Shown here: positions 1 through 7,359 of the stretch, in pieces | How positions within the stretch are numbered: the first letter of the stretch is position 1 | Layout: every line of letters starts with the position of its first letter | From: CAZVYN01 sp964631125 | Lineage (GTDB): Bacteria; Eisenbacteria; RBG-16-71-46; CAIMUX01 | Length of the DNA: 29,330 nucleotides | Direction of reading: 5' to 3' | NCBI GenBank assembly: GCA_964631125.1 | Contig: CAZVYN010000056.1 | Span: 1 to 29,330 of the forward strand | Position numbers and translations under genes: made by a program | Notes under the pieces: generated by a model | Told to the model about the DNA's origin: nothing | Database searches by the model: none | Seen by the model: the letters and a program-made list of their open reading frames with translations, nothing else

Positions 1-33
1 GGTGGCGGCGGTTACGGCGACTCTCGCTACTAG
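1..33 (+). CDS. C-terminal tail of a glycine-rich protein (partial, possibly RNA-binding)
   Basis: Frame 1 reads GGGGYGDSRY and then a TAG stop, so the window opens on the last ten codons of a gene that begins upstream. Short glycine-rich tails with tyrosine and arginine are typical of the small single-RRM RNA-binding proteins of bacteria. With no RRM visible in the window, that identity is only a guess. A strong hairpin follows 37 bases after the stop, which fits this being the 3' end of a transcription unit. Confidence 0.5.
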   Translation, partial: GGGGYGDSRY

Positions 34-70
34 CCCCACGCGCCCCCGTTTCGAAACGAGCGCTCGAGAG

Positions 71-100
71 GAGAGCCCGGGGATCGGTCCCCGGGCTCTC
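71..100 (+). terminator. Perfect 12-bp-stem hairpin, likely terminator of the upstream gene
   Basis: The arms gagagcccgggg (71-82) and ccccgggctctc (89-100) are perfect reverse complements around the 6-base loop atcggt. The hairpin lies just after the glycine-rich gene's stop. No T-run follows; the next bases are GC-rich. It is therefore either a GC-rich terminator without a U-tract or a 3'-end stabilising stem. The symmetry means it could act on either strand. Confidence 0.6.
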
Positions 101-139
101 CGCCGCTCGGCGGCCGTAGTCGATGCGCTGCGCTGATGA

Positions 140-145
140 TAGACT
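140..145 (+). promoter_or_regulatory. Weak candidate -10 element upstream of the PorV-like gene
   Basis: The 34-277 stretch has no convincing gene. Within it, TAGACT (140-145) matches the sigma70 -10 consensus at four of six positions, but the bases about 17 upstream (TAGTCG, 117-122) are a poor -35 box. Further on, ttgtca (217-222) and tgacaa (233-238) form a dyad that could bind a regulator. The leader ends in an agggagg ribosome-binding site at 261-267. This is weak pattern matching only. Confidence 0.2.
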
Positions 146-277
146 GCGCCGGAACTCGGCTCGGACGGCCGGGTTCAGCGCCGGGATCCGCGGCCGGAGC
201 TGCCTCGATCCGCCGATTGTCACGAATGATCCTGACAAACCGTTGAAGCCGAGTCGCCACAGGGAGGTTTGGAGCCC

Positions 278-1315
278 ATGAGATCAACCCGACACGCGGC
301 CGTCGCGTCGCTCGTCGCTCCCGTCGTCTTCTTCGTCCTCTTGGGGATCGACGGATCCGGTCGGAGCGCGTTCGCGCAGGCCACGTCGGGGGCGCAGTCG
401 CTCAACATCACGCCGGGCGCACGAGCCGACGGCATGGGCCGCGCCCACGTCGCGCTGCCCGAAGACGCCACCGCCAACTGGTGGAACCCCGCCGCCCTGG
501 CCGATCGCAAGGACCGGGTCTTCTCCTTGATGCACGCGGCGCTCGTCCCCGGTTTGGCCGACGACGTCTATTACGAGTTCCTCGGCTACTCGATGCCGGT
601 CGAAGGATGGGGCGGCATCGGCGTCAGCTTCATCTATCTCGGCTACGGCAAGAGTATCGCGACCGACGGCACGGGACGCGAGTTGGGCGAATTCACCAGC
701 TACGAGCTCTCTCCGCAGGTCTCACTCGGCACCAATCTGGCCGAAGGGCTCTCGGCGGGAATCACCCTGAAGTACGTCTACATCAACCTCGCGCCGAAGT
801 GGGCGACCCAGGACCAGCAGGCGGGCACGGGGGACACGTTCGGCGCGGACATCGGCATGCTCTACCGGATGAAGGCGCTGCCGTTACTCGGGTGGCCCAC
901 CAATGTTGGTGTCAACGTGCAGAATCTCGGACCGAAGATCGCCTACATCGATCAGGACCAGGCCGACGACATCGGGCGCAATTTGAAGGTCGGATTCGCG
1001 ACGCGCTTCTTCGGCCAGGATGCCGACCCTTCCGGCGCCTCGCCGAGACGATTCCGCGGACTCCTCGCCTACGACATCAACCAGTCGCTGGTCTATACGG
1101 ACGAGACGCCGATTCACAATTTCGGGGCCGAGGTCTCGTACGACGACATGTTCGCGCTGCGCCTGGGCTACATCCAGGACACCGACGGCGACATCACCGA
1201 TACGACCTTCGGCGTCGGTTTCGCCGTCAGTCGTTTCACCGCCGACTACGCCAGCGTTCCGCAGGCGGAGGGGTTGGACCGAGTGAGCAAGTTCTCGCTC
1301 TCGTACAACTTCTAG
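278..1315 (+). CDS. PorV/PorQ-family outer-membrane beta-barrel protein
   Basis: A 345-residue protein. Residues 1-33 form a signal peptide ending AFA, followed by the family opening (LNITPGARADGMGRAHVAL, then NWWNPAAL) seen in PorV/PorQ-type proteins. The rest alternates short beta strands rich in glycine and aromatics and ends SLSYNF with the terminal phenylalanine usual for outer-membrane barrels. In Bacteroidota PorV is the outer-membrane shuttle that collects type IX secretion cargo through its C-terminal domain. Many lineages carry PorV-like paralogues of unknown role, so function here is inferred. The ATG at 278 was chosen because agggagg (261-267) sits 10 bases before it; a TTG at 269 is too close to that site. 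The next gene encodes a likely cargo-type protease. Confidence 0.82.
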   Translation: MRSTRHAAVASLVAPVVFFVLLGIDGSGRSAFAQATSGAQSLNITPGARADGMGRAHVALPEDATANWWNPAALADRKDRVFSLMHAALVPGLADDVYYEFLGYSMPVEGWGGIGVSFIYLGYGKSIATDGTGRELGEFTSYELSPQVSLGTNLAEGLSAGITLKYVYINLAPKWATQDQQAGTGDTFGADIGMLYRMKALPLLGWPTNVGVNVQNLGPKIAYIDQDQADDIGRNLKVGFATRFFGQDADPSGASPRRFRGLLAYDINQSLVYTDETPIHNFGAEVSYDDMFALRLGYIQDTDGDITDTTFGVGFAVSRFTADYASVPQAEGLDRVSKFSLSYNF

Positions 1316-1330
1316 ACTGTCCGGCTGGTT

Positions 1331-1370
1331 GTATTACGAGCCGTGTGTATTACGAGCCGTGTGTATTGAG
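1331..1370 (+). repeat. Tandem 16-bp direct repeat (2.5 copies) between the PorV-like and protease genes
   Basis: The unit gtattacgagccgtgt occurs perfectly at 1331-1346 and 1347-1362, followed by a partial third copy (gtattgag) to 1370. It lies in the 89-base spacer, 15 bases after the PorV-like stop and 34 bases before the protease start. It encodes no protein. It could alter leader spacing or bind a factor; nothing in the sequence decides this. Confidence 0.85.
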
Positions 1371-1404
1371 TAGAACCACACACTTCGGTAGAACGGGAGC
1401 GAGC

Positions 1405-4400
1405 ATGCGCTCACACCGGGGGGCCGCGTGGGCCCCCTTCGTTGTCTGGGTGCTGAGCTGTTCATTCATTGCCGGGATGCTCTCGGCGCCGGCCTGGGCA
1501 GGGACGCTGCGAGTGAAGCGCCCCGATCAGCAATCGCAGCCGAGGCGCGATCTCTCGATTCCAGCCGCCGAGGCCCACCCGCACTTCCCGCACCTCCTGA
1601 TCGCGCGGGGCGAGAATCAGCACCGTTTGATGCGCAGCGCGGTCGATCTCTGTGTGGCGCCGTCGTTCGATCCTGCCAGCAGCCTGCCTCCTTCGGTTCT
1701 GCCCGAGGCGCTGCGCCGACGCGCCGAACGCCTCTTCCACGCGCCCGCCGACCGATTCGCGGCCGAGCAGAGGGCGACGGCGCGGGAGGCCTCCGGCGCG
1801 GTCACGGTGCGGGTCTGTGTGCTGCGGGTCGACTTCCTCGACGATACGCCGGGAACGAAGACGACCGGTGACGGCCGTTTCATGCTGACGCCGCCCGACT
1901 CGACCGATCCGAACCGACCGTTGGTCGACCCGCCGCCGCACAATCGCTCCTACTTCGCCGCGCACATGGAGGCGTTGCGTCGGTACTACGACGTGCAGTC
2001 CGACGGCTTCCTGAACCTCGAGTTCGACCTCTGGCCGGCGGAAGAGGACTCGGCCTACCACCTGCCCGACACGTTCCGGTACGGGCCGTGGATCTTCAGC
2101 AACTCCAATCCGGATGTCTTCCAACATGCGATCGATCTGGTCGGCGACGCGCTCGCCGCGGCCGACTCGACCAGCCCCGAAATCGACTTCAGGACGTACG
2201 ACTCGTTCGTGATCTTCCACGCCGGCGCCGATTTCCAGGGAGACCTGAACGGGGACTCGCCGTGGGACATCCCGAGTTTCAACCTCGCCGTCTCCGATCC
2301 GTTCATCGTCGGCGAAGGCGACGATGCCTGCGGCGTCGACTACGCTGCGGTCTTGCCGGAGACCGAATCCCAAGACGGCTTCGAGGGCGCGCTCAACTCG
2401 GTCATCGCGCACGAATTCGGTCACCAATTGGGGTTCTTCGATCTCTACGACGTCTTCACCGGCAATCCGTTCGTCGGCGCGTACAGCCTGATGGACTCCG
2501 GCACGAACCTCTACGCCACGTTGGACGATCCGCGGTCTCCCGGCGAGTTGGTGGCGGTGCGAGGGATGGTGCCGCCGAGCCTCGATCCGTGGCACAAGGC
2601 GATCCGACTTCCCGTGCCGAGTGTGCAGCTCTTCTCGGTGACCGACCTGGTCTTCGGCGATGTCGACTCCTTCGAGATCACGCTGCCGGCCAGCAACATT
2701 CGCAATGAAGTGCTCTATCTGCCGCTCAATCTCGCGGAGTACTACCTGATCGAGAATCGCAAGATCGACCTCAACGGCGACTCGACGCTCCTGCTGAGGA
2801 GCGACCCAGAGACCGGCGTGATCCTGGGGCCGGAGCCCGACTCCACGCAGAGCAACGATCGGCTCGCCTTCCGCGAGTACGACTATCTCTTGCCGGGCGA
2901 AGGGATCTTGGTCTGGCACGTCGATCAGAAGGCGATCTCCGCCGGCCTCTCCGCCGACTTCGGCGGGATCAACGTCTTCTACTCGAGGCCCGGAGTCGGA
3001 CTGGTGGAAGCGGATGGCATCCGAGACATCGGAGGGAGCAGCGCTGAGTTCCTGGGTGGTCCGTTCGATCCGTACTTCGTCGGCGGATACACGCACCTCG
3101 GGCCAGAGACAGTTCCCTCGAGCGACACGAACGACGGGACCGGGAGCGGGCTCGAACTGGCGGTCCTCGATTCGATCGGAGTCTCCATGAGGATCGCCGG
3201 TCGATTCGGTCAGGGCATCGCCGGTTGGCCGCTGTCGCTGACCGCCGCGCCGCGGGACGGACAGGTCGTTCCGTTCGACTTGGAACTCGACGGCCGGACC
3301 GAGATCCTCGCGGTGAGCGGCCGCTCGATCCTGGCGTTTCGCGACGATGGCGAGCCGTATCGCGACGACACCGACGCGCTCTTCTTACGGCTGCCCGTGG
3401 CGATCGAGTCGCGTCTCGCGGTCGCGCCCGAGATGTCCACCAGCACCGGTCCGCAACCGATCGTGGCCGCGGTCGGCGGCGGTGTCCTCTGGCTCGTCTC
3501 GGGCGACGCGCGCATCGCGGCTGCCTGGCCGGTCGGACAATCGCTCGTCACGTCCGATCCGGCCCTGAGCGACAGCCTCGCCTGGATCGGATGCTCGGAC
3601 GGCGAGATCCGCGGCATCGGCGTCGGGTTCATCGATCCGGAACGGGTGGGCTTTCCTCTGATCAACCGCGCCGTCGGCTCGCTCGCCGTCGGGCGGTCGG
3701 AGGCATCTGGGCCACTTCGTTTTGCCTGGGCCAGCGCGGACGGTCGGGAGTACGGCGGGTTCTCCTGGTCGTCGTCGACCGGACGCCGCTTCGACGAATG
3801 GACCCAGGAGCGCGACGAGATTGCCGTCGTCGATTCGAGCGCCAACCTCGATCCGGTCGGGCTCTTGATCCTCGGACGCGGCGATGGCGCGCACACGCTG
3901 CTGGGATGGGGCGACGGGCGGATCGAGTGGCGCAATGCCGCCGGGGGTCTGCTCGACGGTTGGCCGCGCCAGGTCGACGGTCGACCCGTGGGCGCCCCCA
4001 TCGTGGCGGACGCCGATCAGGATGGTGTGCTGGAGACGATCGTCTTGACGGATGACGGCAAGATCCATGTGTTCGGATGGAACGGAGTGCCCGAGGCCGA
4101 TTGGCCCCGCTCGATCTGGTCGGATGACGATCTCGATCCTCCGGTGCAAACCGCCGGGCTCCGCGCCTGGGACGCGGACGGCGACGGGGCGATCGATCTG
4201 CTCGTGCACCGGGAGGACGGTTTCGTCGTCGCGCTGCGTGGTGACGGAACGCCGACTCCGGGATGGCCGCTTTCGATTGGACCGAGGGCTCTCCACGGGC
4301 CCGATTACATCGCGGCGACGGAAGTGACCGGGACCCGGATGCTGCTCGGCAATCTGGGCTCGAACGGGCGAGGCGAGTCTACCGACCAGCTGACGGTGCT

Positions 4401-4803
4401 GCGCCACCCCCAGGCGCGCATCGACCTGCCCGGCGCCTTTCCGAGTCCGGGAGTCGACCTGCGGCGCTCGGGCGTCTATCCCGCGGCGCTGCGGCCCGAA
4501 CCGCGGCCGGCGGAGGAGGGTGCTGCCACCGCGCGCGCTGTCCTCTATCCGAATCCGTTGCGGGAGGATCATCTGACGATCCAGGTCACGGTCGAGGCGC
4601 CGACGGTGATGCGGCTCGATGCCTTCGATCTGACCGGAGCACGCGTCGCGGAGACGGCGTTCGATCTCGCCCCGGGAGCGAACGGCAACTTCTCGAGTTG
4701 GGATCTGAGCCGCCTCGCGCCGGGTCTGTACCACGTCCGCGTCCGGGTCGAAGGCGGGGAGCATCCGCGAGACGAGTTCCACCGGCTGGCGATCGCGCGC
4801 TGA
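1405..4803 (+). CDS. Secreted M6-type metalloprotease with propeller-like repeats and C-terminal sorting-type domain
   Basis: A 1132-residue protein. A signal peptide covers residues 1-32 (ending APAWA). The zinc site HEFGHQLGFFD lies at 336-346: two histidines and a glutamate in HExxH, then an Asp where M6 peptidases carry the third ligand. A Met-turn-like SLMDSG follows at 361-366. From about 600 to 1030 there are repeated Asp/Gly-rich stretches (DADQDGVLETIVL, DADGDGAIDLLVH) like FG-GAP/VCBS propeller repeats. Residues 1046-1132 (starting VLYPNPL, with GLYHVRVRV) form a FlgD-like or type IX sorting-type domain. It is probably an extracellular peptidase, perhaps held at the cell surface. 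ATG 1405 gives an intact signal peptide; the frame stays open upstream but only as non-coding shadow. A weak ggagcgag lies just before the start. Confidence 0.88.
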   Translation: MRSHRGAAWAPFVVWVLSCSFIAGMLSAPAWAGTLRVKRPDQQSQPRRDLSIPAAEAHPHFPHLLIARGENQHRLMRSAVDLCVAPSFDPASSLPPSVLPEALRRRAERLFHAPADRFAAEQRATAREASGAVTVRVCVLRVDFLDDTPGTKTTGDGRFMLTPPDSTDPNRPLVDPPPHNRSYFAAHMEALRRYYDVQSDGFLNLEFDLWPAEEDSAYHLPDTFRYGPWIFSNSNPDVFQHAIDLVGDALAAADSTSPEIDFRTYDSFVIFHAGADFQGDLNGDSPWDIPSFNLAVSDPFIVGEGDDACGVDYAAVLPETESQDGFEGALNSVIAHEFGHQLGFFDLYDVFTGNPFVGAYSLMDSGTNLYATLDDPRSPGELVAVRGMVPPSLDPWHKAIRLPVPSVQLFSVTDLVFGDVDSFEITLPASNIRNEVLYLPLNLAEYYLIENRKIDLNGDSTLLLRSDPETGVILGPEPDSTQSNDRLAFREYDYLLPGEGILVWHVDQKAISAGLSADFGGINVFYSRPGVGLVEADGIRDIGGSSAEFLGGPFDPYFVGGYTHLGPETVPSSDTNDGTGSGLELAVLDSIGVSMRIAGRFGQGIAGWPLSLTAAPRDGQVVPFDLELDGRTEILAVSGRSILAFRDDGEPYRDDTDALFLRLPVAIESRLAVAPEMSTSTGPQPIVAAVGGGVLWLVSGDARIAAAWPVGQSLVTSDPALSDSLAWIGCSDGEIRGIGVGFIDPERVGFPLINRAVGSLAVGRSEASGPLRFAWASADGREYGGFSWSSSTGRRFDEWTQERDEIAVVDSSANLDPVGLLILGRGDGAHTLLGWGDGRIEWRNAAGGLLDGWPRQVDGRPVGAPIVADADQDGVLETIVLTDDGKIHVFGWNGVPEADWPRSIWSDDDLDPPVQTAGLRAWDADGDGAIDLLVHREDGFVVALRGDGTPTPGWPLSIGPRALHGPDYIAATEVTGTRMLLGNLGSNGRGESTDQLTVLRHPQARIDLPGAFPSPGVDLRRSGVYPAALRPEPRPAEEGAATARAVLYPNPLREDHLTIQVTVEAPTVMRLDAFDLTGARVAETAFDLAPGANGNFSSWDLSRLAPGLYHVRVRVEGGEHPRDEFHRLAIAR

Positions 4804-4826
4804 GGCGAGCGAACGAGGAGATCGAG

Positions 4827-5567
4827 ATGAGGATCGACGTCGGAAATCTGGGAATGACGCGCGTCGTCGCGTGGGTTCTGCCGAGCTGCCTCCTCTTCGC
4901 CACTTCGTTCGCCTCCGTTCCCACGGCGGCGGCGGCCGCCGACCCGCCCGCGCGCAAGCCCGGCCTCGCACTGCTCTTTTCGGTCCTCGTCCCGGGATTG
5001 GGGCAGCTCTACAACGGCGATGATCGCGGGTACCTCTACATGGGCGTCGAGGCGGGCGCCTGGTTCGCCCGCGCCAGCTACAAAGACGCCGGCGACGAGA
5101 AGGAAGGCGAGTACGAGGCGTACGCGCGGCAGCACTGGCTGCATGCGCGCTATCGCGAGTCCGCCGGCGCGGACGGCTGCGATTGGACCGCGCGGGCCGA
5201 CTCGCTCATCCTCTGGTTCGAAGTGAACGACGTGCAGCAGTTCTACGAGGAGTTGGGAAAGCTCGAGGCGTACCGCTGCGGCTGGGACGATTTCCGCGAG
5301 GCGTACGATCCGACCGACCCGGCGCGCCTCTCTCCGCATCGCGACGAGTACCGCGATCTGCGCAAGAAGAGCAACGATCTGCTGAAGAAGTCAGAGCTCG
5401 CACTCTCCGTCGCTGTCTTGAACCGAATCGTGAGCGGCATCGACGCCTTCCAGACCGCGCGCGGGCGGCGCCGCTCCGCCGAGAAGGCGCTTCGACTCGA
5501 GACCGGACTGGGCGGCTCCTGGAACGAGCCGCGCGCTGAACTGCGACTCGTCCGGAGTCTCCCGTGA
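4827..5567 (+). CDS. DUF5683-like membrane-associated protein, first of two neighbours
   Basis: A 246-residue protein with a signal peptide or anchor at about 10-37. Next comes a hydrophobic stretch with the motif VLVPGLGQLYNGD (about 54-66) and GYLYMGVEAGAW, typical of DUF5683-like small envelope proteins. The middle is charged and helical, and a second hydrophobic segment (ALSVAVLNRIVSGIDAF) lies near 192-208. The C-terminal tail resembles barrel-type strands. The biochemical role of this family is not known. The start has an acgaggag ribosome-binding site 7 bases upstream. It is the first gene of an operon in which the next gene overlaps its stop by 4 bases (GTGA), suggesting coupled translation and related function. 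Confidence 0.7.
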   Translation: MRIDVGNLGMTRVVAWVLPSCLLFATSFASVPTAAAAADPPARKPGLALLFSVLVPGLGQLYNGDDRGYLYMGVEAGAWFARASYKDAGDEKEGEYEAYARQHWLHARYRESAGADGCDWTARADSLILWFEVNDVQQFYEELGKLEAYRCGWDDFREAYDPTDPARLSPHRDEYRDLRKKSNDLLKKSELALSVAVLNRIVSGIDAFQTARGRRRSAEKALRLETGLGGSWNEPRAELRLVRSLP

Positions 5568-6262
5568 TCCGTTTGCGAACGTGCGCGCTGGTCGGAGTGG
5601 CGACGATGGTCGCGTGCGCCGCCGTCGCTCCGCGGAGCGACGCAGGCGAGGTCGAACGCGAACGGATGAAGCGCATCGGTCTGTCGCTGCTCTTGCCGGG
5701 ATCGGCTCAACTTCGCGCCGGGGACACGACCCGCGGCATCGCCTTCCTCGCGGCCGACCTGGCGTGTTGGACCGGATTCGCCGCCTATCGCCTGCAGGGC
5801 GCCGAACGACGCGAGTCGTCCATCGAGATGGCGCATGTCTACGCCGGCGTCCAGGCGGCGGAGGGGCGCACCGAAGACTACTACCGACTGCTCGGAGTCT
5901 GGGCGTCGAGCGAAACGTATGACGCGCTCGTGCGGGATGACGCCCGCTTCGTCCATGAAGACGACTTGGTCGGGAGGGAAGAGTACTTCCAGGCCAATCG
6001 GATCCCCGCCGACAAGGCCTGGCAATGGGAGAGCTTCGCGGCGCAGCAGCGTTACAGCGAGAAGCGCAACGAGAGCAAGAGGTCGAACCGGCTAGCGCGC
6101 AATCTGGCCGGTCTGGCGGTGGTCAACCGTCTCGTCGCCATGTTCGACGCGACCGTCCTCTCGGGCCGCGATTCCGACGGGGCGACGCACCTGCAGTTCC
6201 GACCGTCGGTGAAATCGGGAAGGGTCGGCGCCCGATTGGCGATCAGCCGGAGTCTCTGGTGA
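5564..6262 (+). CDS. DUF5683-like protein, probable paralogue of the preceding gene
   Basis: A 232-residue protein starting at GTG 5564, which overlaps the previous stop as GTGA. It repeats the architecture of its neighbour: a signal peptide (to about residue 27), a motif LLLPGSAQLRAGD that parallels VLVPGLGQLYNGD, a hydrophobic segment (IAFLAADLACW), a long charged helical middle, and a second hydrophobic segment (LAGLAVVNRLVAMFDA) near 181-196. Length and order match, so the two probably arose by duplication, though identity is low. Function is unknown. The following gene also starts inside its stop codon. Confidence 0.68.
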   Translation: MIRLRTCALVGVATMVACAAVAPRSDAGEVERERMKRIGLSLLLPGSAQLRAGDTTRGIAFLAADLACWTGFAAYRLQGAERRESSIEMAHVYAGVQAAEGRTEDYYRLLGVWASSETYDALVRDDARFVHEDDLVGREEYFQANRIPADKAWQWESFAAQQRYSEKRNESKRSNRLARNLAGLAVVNRLVAMFDATVLSGRDSDGATHLQFRPSVKSGRVGARLAISRSLW

Positions 6263-7359
6263 GACGGCGGCCCGGGCGGCCCGGGCGGCCGGGGCGGCCG
6301 GGGCGCCGCGGGGGCCTGCTCTTCGCCGCCGGCGTCTGTGGAGCTTTCGCGGGAGTTCTCGGCGGAAGCGGCGGTCCCTCCGACCTGGCGGCGGCGCCGC
6401 TCTTCTCCGCGACGCAGCGCGAGACCCCGAACGCACTGGAGCTGCTGCCGTCGCTCCTCGGACCCGATCGACGCTTCGCCCCCGCACGCCTCTCGGTCGA
6501 TCCGCTCGGCGCGCTCTTCGCGCTCGACCGCGCGCAAGGACAGATCCAACGTTGGGATCCCGAGTCGGGCTGGATCGCCTTCGGCGTCGGCGCGCAGGGC
6601 GGCCCGCGCAGCGCGCACTTGATCGCGCTCGAGGCCAGTTGGGGGACCGAGATCCTCGTGCTCGATGCGACGGGTCCCACGCTGCACCGCTTCGATCTCG
6701 ACGGCCACTTCTCCGGCAGCATCGACCTGGGGGCGGCGCTCTCCGGTGGGACCGACTTCGGCCAATCGCGAGAGCCCGCCGAAGCGGACCGCGGCATCCT
6801 CGATGCGGTCGATGTCACGCTCGGCATGTCCGGCGATCTCTTCCTCCTGGACCGCGCCGGCGCGCGCCTGCTCCAGTTCGATCGTGACGGGCGCTATCAA
6901 ACCGACCTATTGCGTGGGGGCACAGGGGCGCAACGGCCGGACGGTCCGACCTCCCTCGTGCGTGATCGAAACGGGGACGCCTTCCTGCTCGATCCGGTGA
7001 ATGGTCGAGTGCACCGCGTGACGCGACAGGGAGCGTTGCTGCCGGCCTGGTCCTGCGTCGAGGGACTGCGGCCGGGGACTGCGAAACCGGGCGCGATGGC
7101 GGCGTTGCCGAGAGGCGGGCTCGCGGTGGCGGCGAACGACGGCAGTTGGATCCGTCTCTTCGGGCTGGAAGGCGATCTGGACTACCACGGCGAGATCGGC
7201 GCGCTGACCGGAGGTGCGGTGGCCGACCTGGCGGCCGGTCTCGATGACATCCTCTACCTGGCGCGCCCGAGCTCGCCGGATGTGGCGCGCGTGCGGATCC
7301 GATACCGCGGCGAAACGCGAGACTCAGAGCCGGGCCGTGCGGTCGAACCTGGAGAGTGA
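6259..7359 (+). CDS. Secreted NHL-type beta-propeller protein
   Basis: A 366-residue protein. GTG 6259 overlaps the previous stop as GTGA and is preferred; the open frame further upstream lies within the preceding gene. Residues 1-17 are basic and contain four PGR repeats, followed by the hydrophobic core of a signal peptide or anchor (about 18-37). The body carries NHL-like blades with the pattern of a glycine/aspartate turn, then LFALDRAQGQIQRWD, LFLLDRAGARLLQFD or AFLLDPVNGRVHRVT. NHL propellers are usually binding or scaffold domains rather than enzymes. Its position between the DUF5683-like pair and the large surface protein suggests a periplasmic partner of that complex. No catalytic residues are recognisable. 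Confidence 0.72.
   Translation: MRRRPGRPGRPGRPGRRGGLLFAAGVCGAFAGVLGGSGGPSDLAAAPLFSATQRETPNALELLPSLLGPDRRFAPARLSVDPLGALFALDRAQGQIQRWDPESGWIAFGVGAQGGPRSAHLIALEASWGTEILVLDATGPTLHRFDLDGHFSGSIDLGAALSGGTDFGQSREPAEADRGILDAVDVTLGMSGDLFLLDRAGARLLQFDRDGRYQTDLLRGGTGAQRPDGPTSLVRDRNGDAFLLDPVNGRVHRVTRQGALLPAWSCVEGLRPGTAKPGAMAALPRGGLAVAANDGSWIRLFGLEGDLDYHGEIGALTGGAVADLAAGLDDILYLARPSSPDVARVRIRYRGETRDSEPGRAVEPGE
6271..6306 (+). repeat. Four tandem 9-bp units encoding PGR repeats
   Basis: cccgggcgg (6271-6279, 6280-6288), ccggggcgg (6289-6297) and ccggggcgc (6298-6306) run head to tail with no A or T. They encode four Pro-Gly-Arg triplets in the basic N-region of the signal peptide of the propeller protein. 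Because the unit is 9 bp, copy-number change keeps the reading frame and alters only the length and charge of the leader. Confidence 0.85.

Noticed and set aside
1462..3096. Long open frame of 544 codons on the minus strand, antisense to the M6 protease gene
   Set aside because: It lies wholly opposite a protein with a recognisable signal peptide, zinc site and sorting-type domain. Its own product is Arg/Glu/Val-rich with no motif; long antisense frames are common in GC-rich DNA.
3385..4971. Another long minus-strand open frame (528 codons) opposite the protease C-terminus
   Set aside because: It overlaps the protease and the start of the DUF5683-like gene, and its translation is low-complexity Arg/Pro-rich, as expected of shadow frames.
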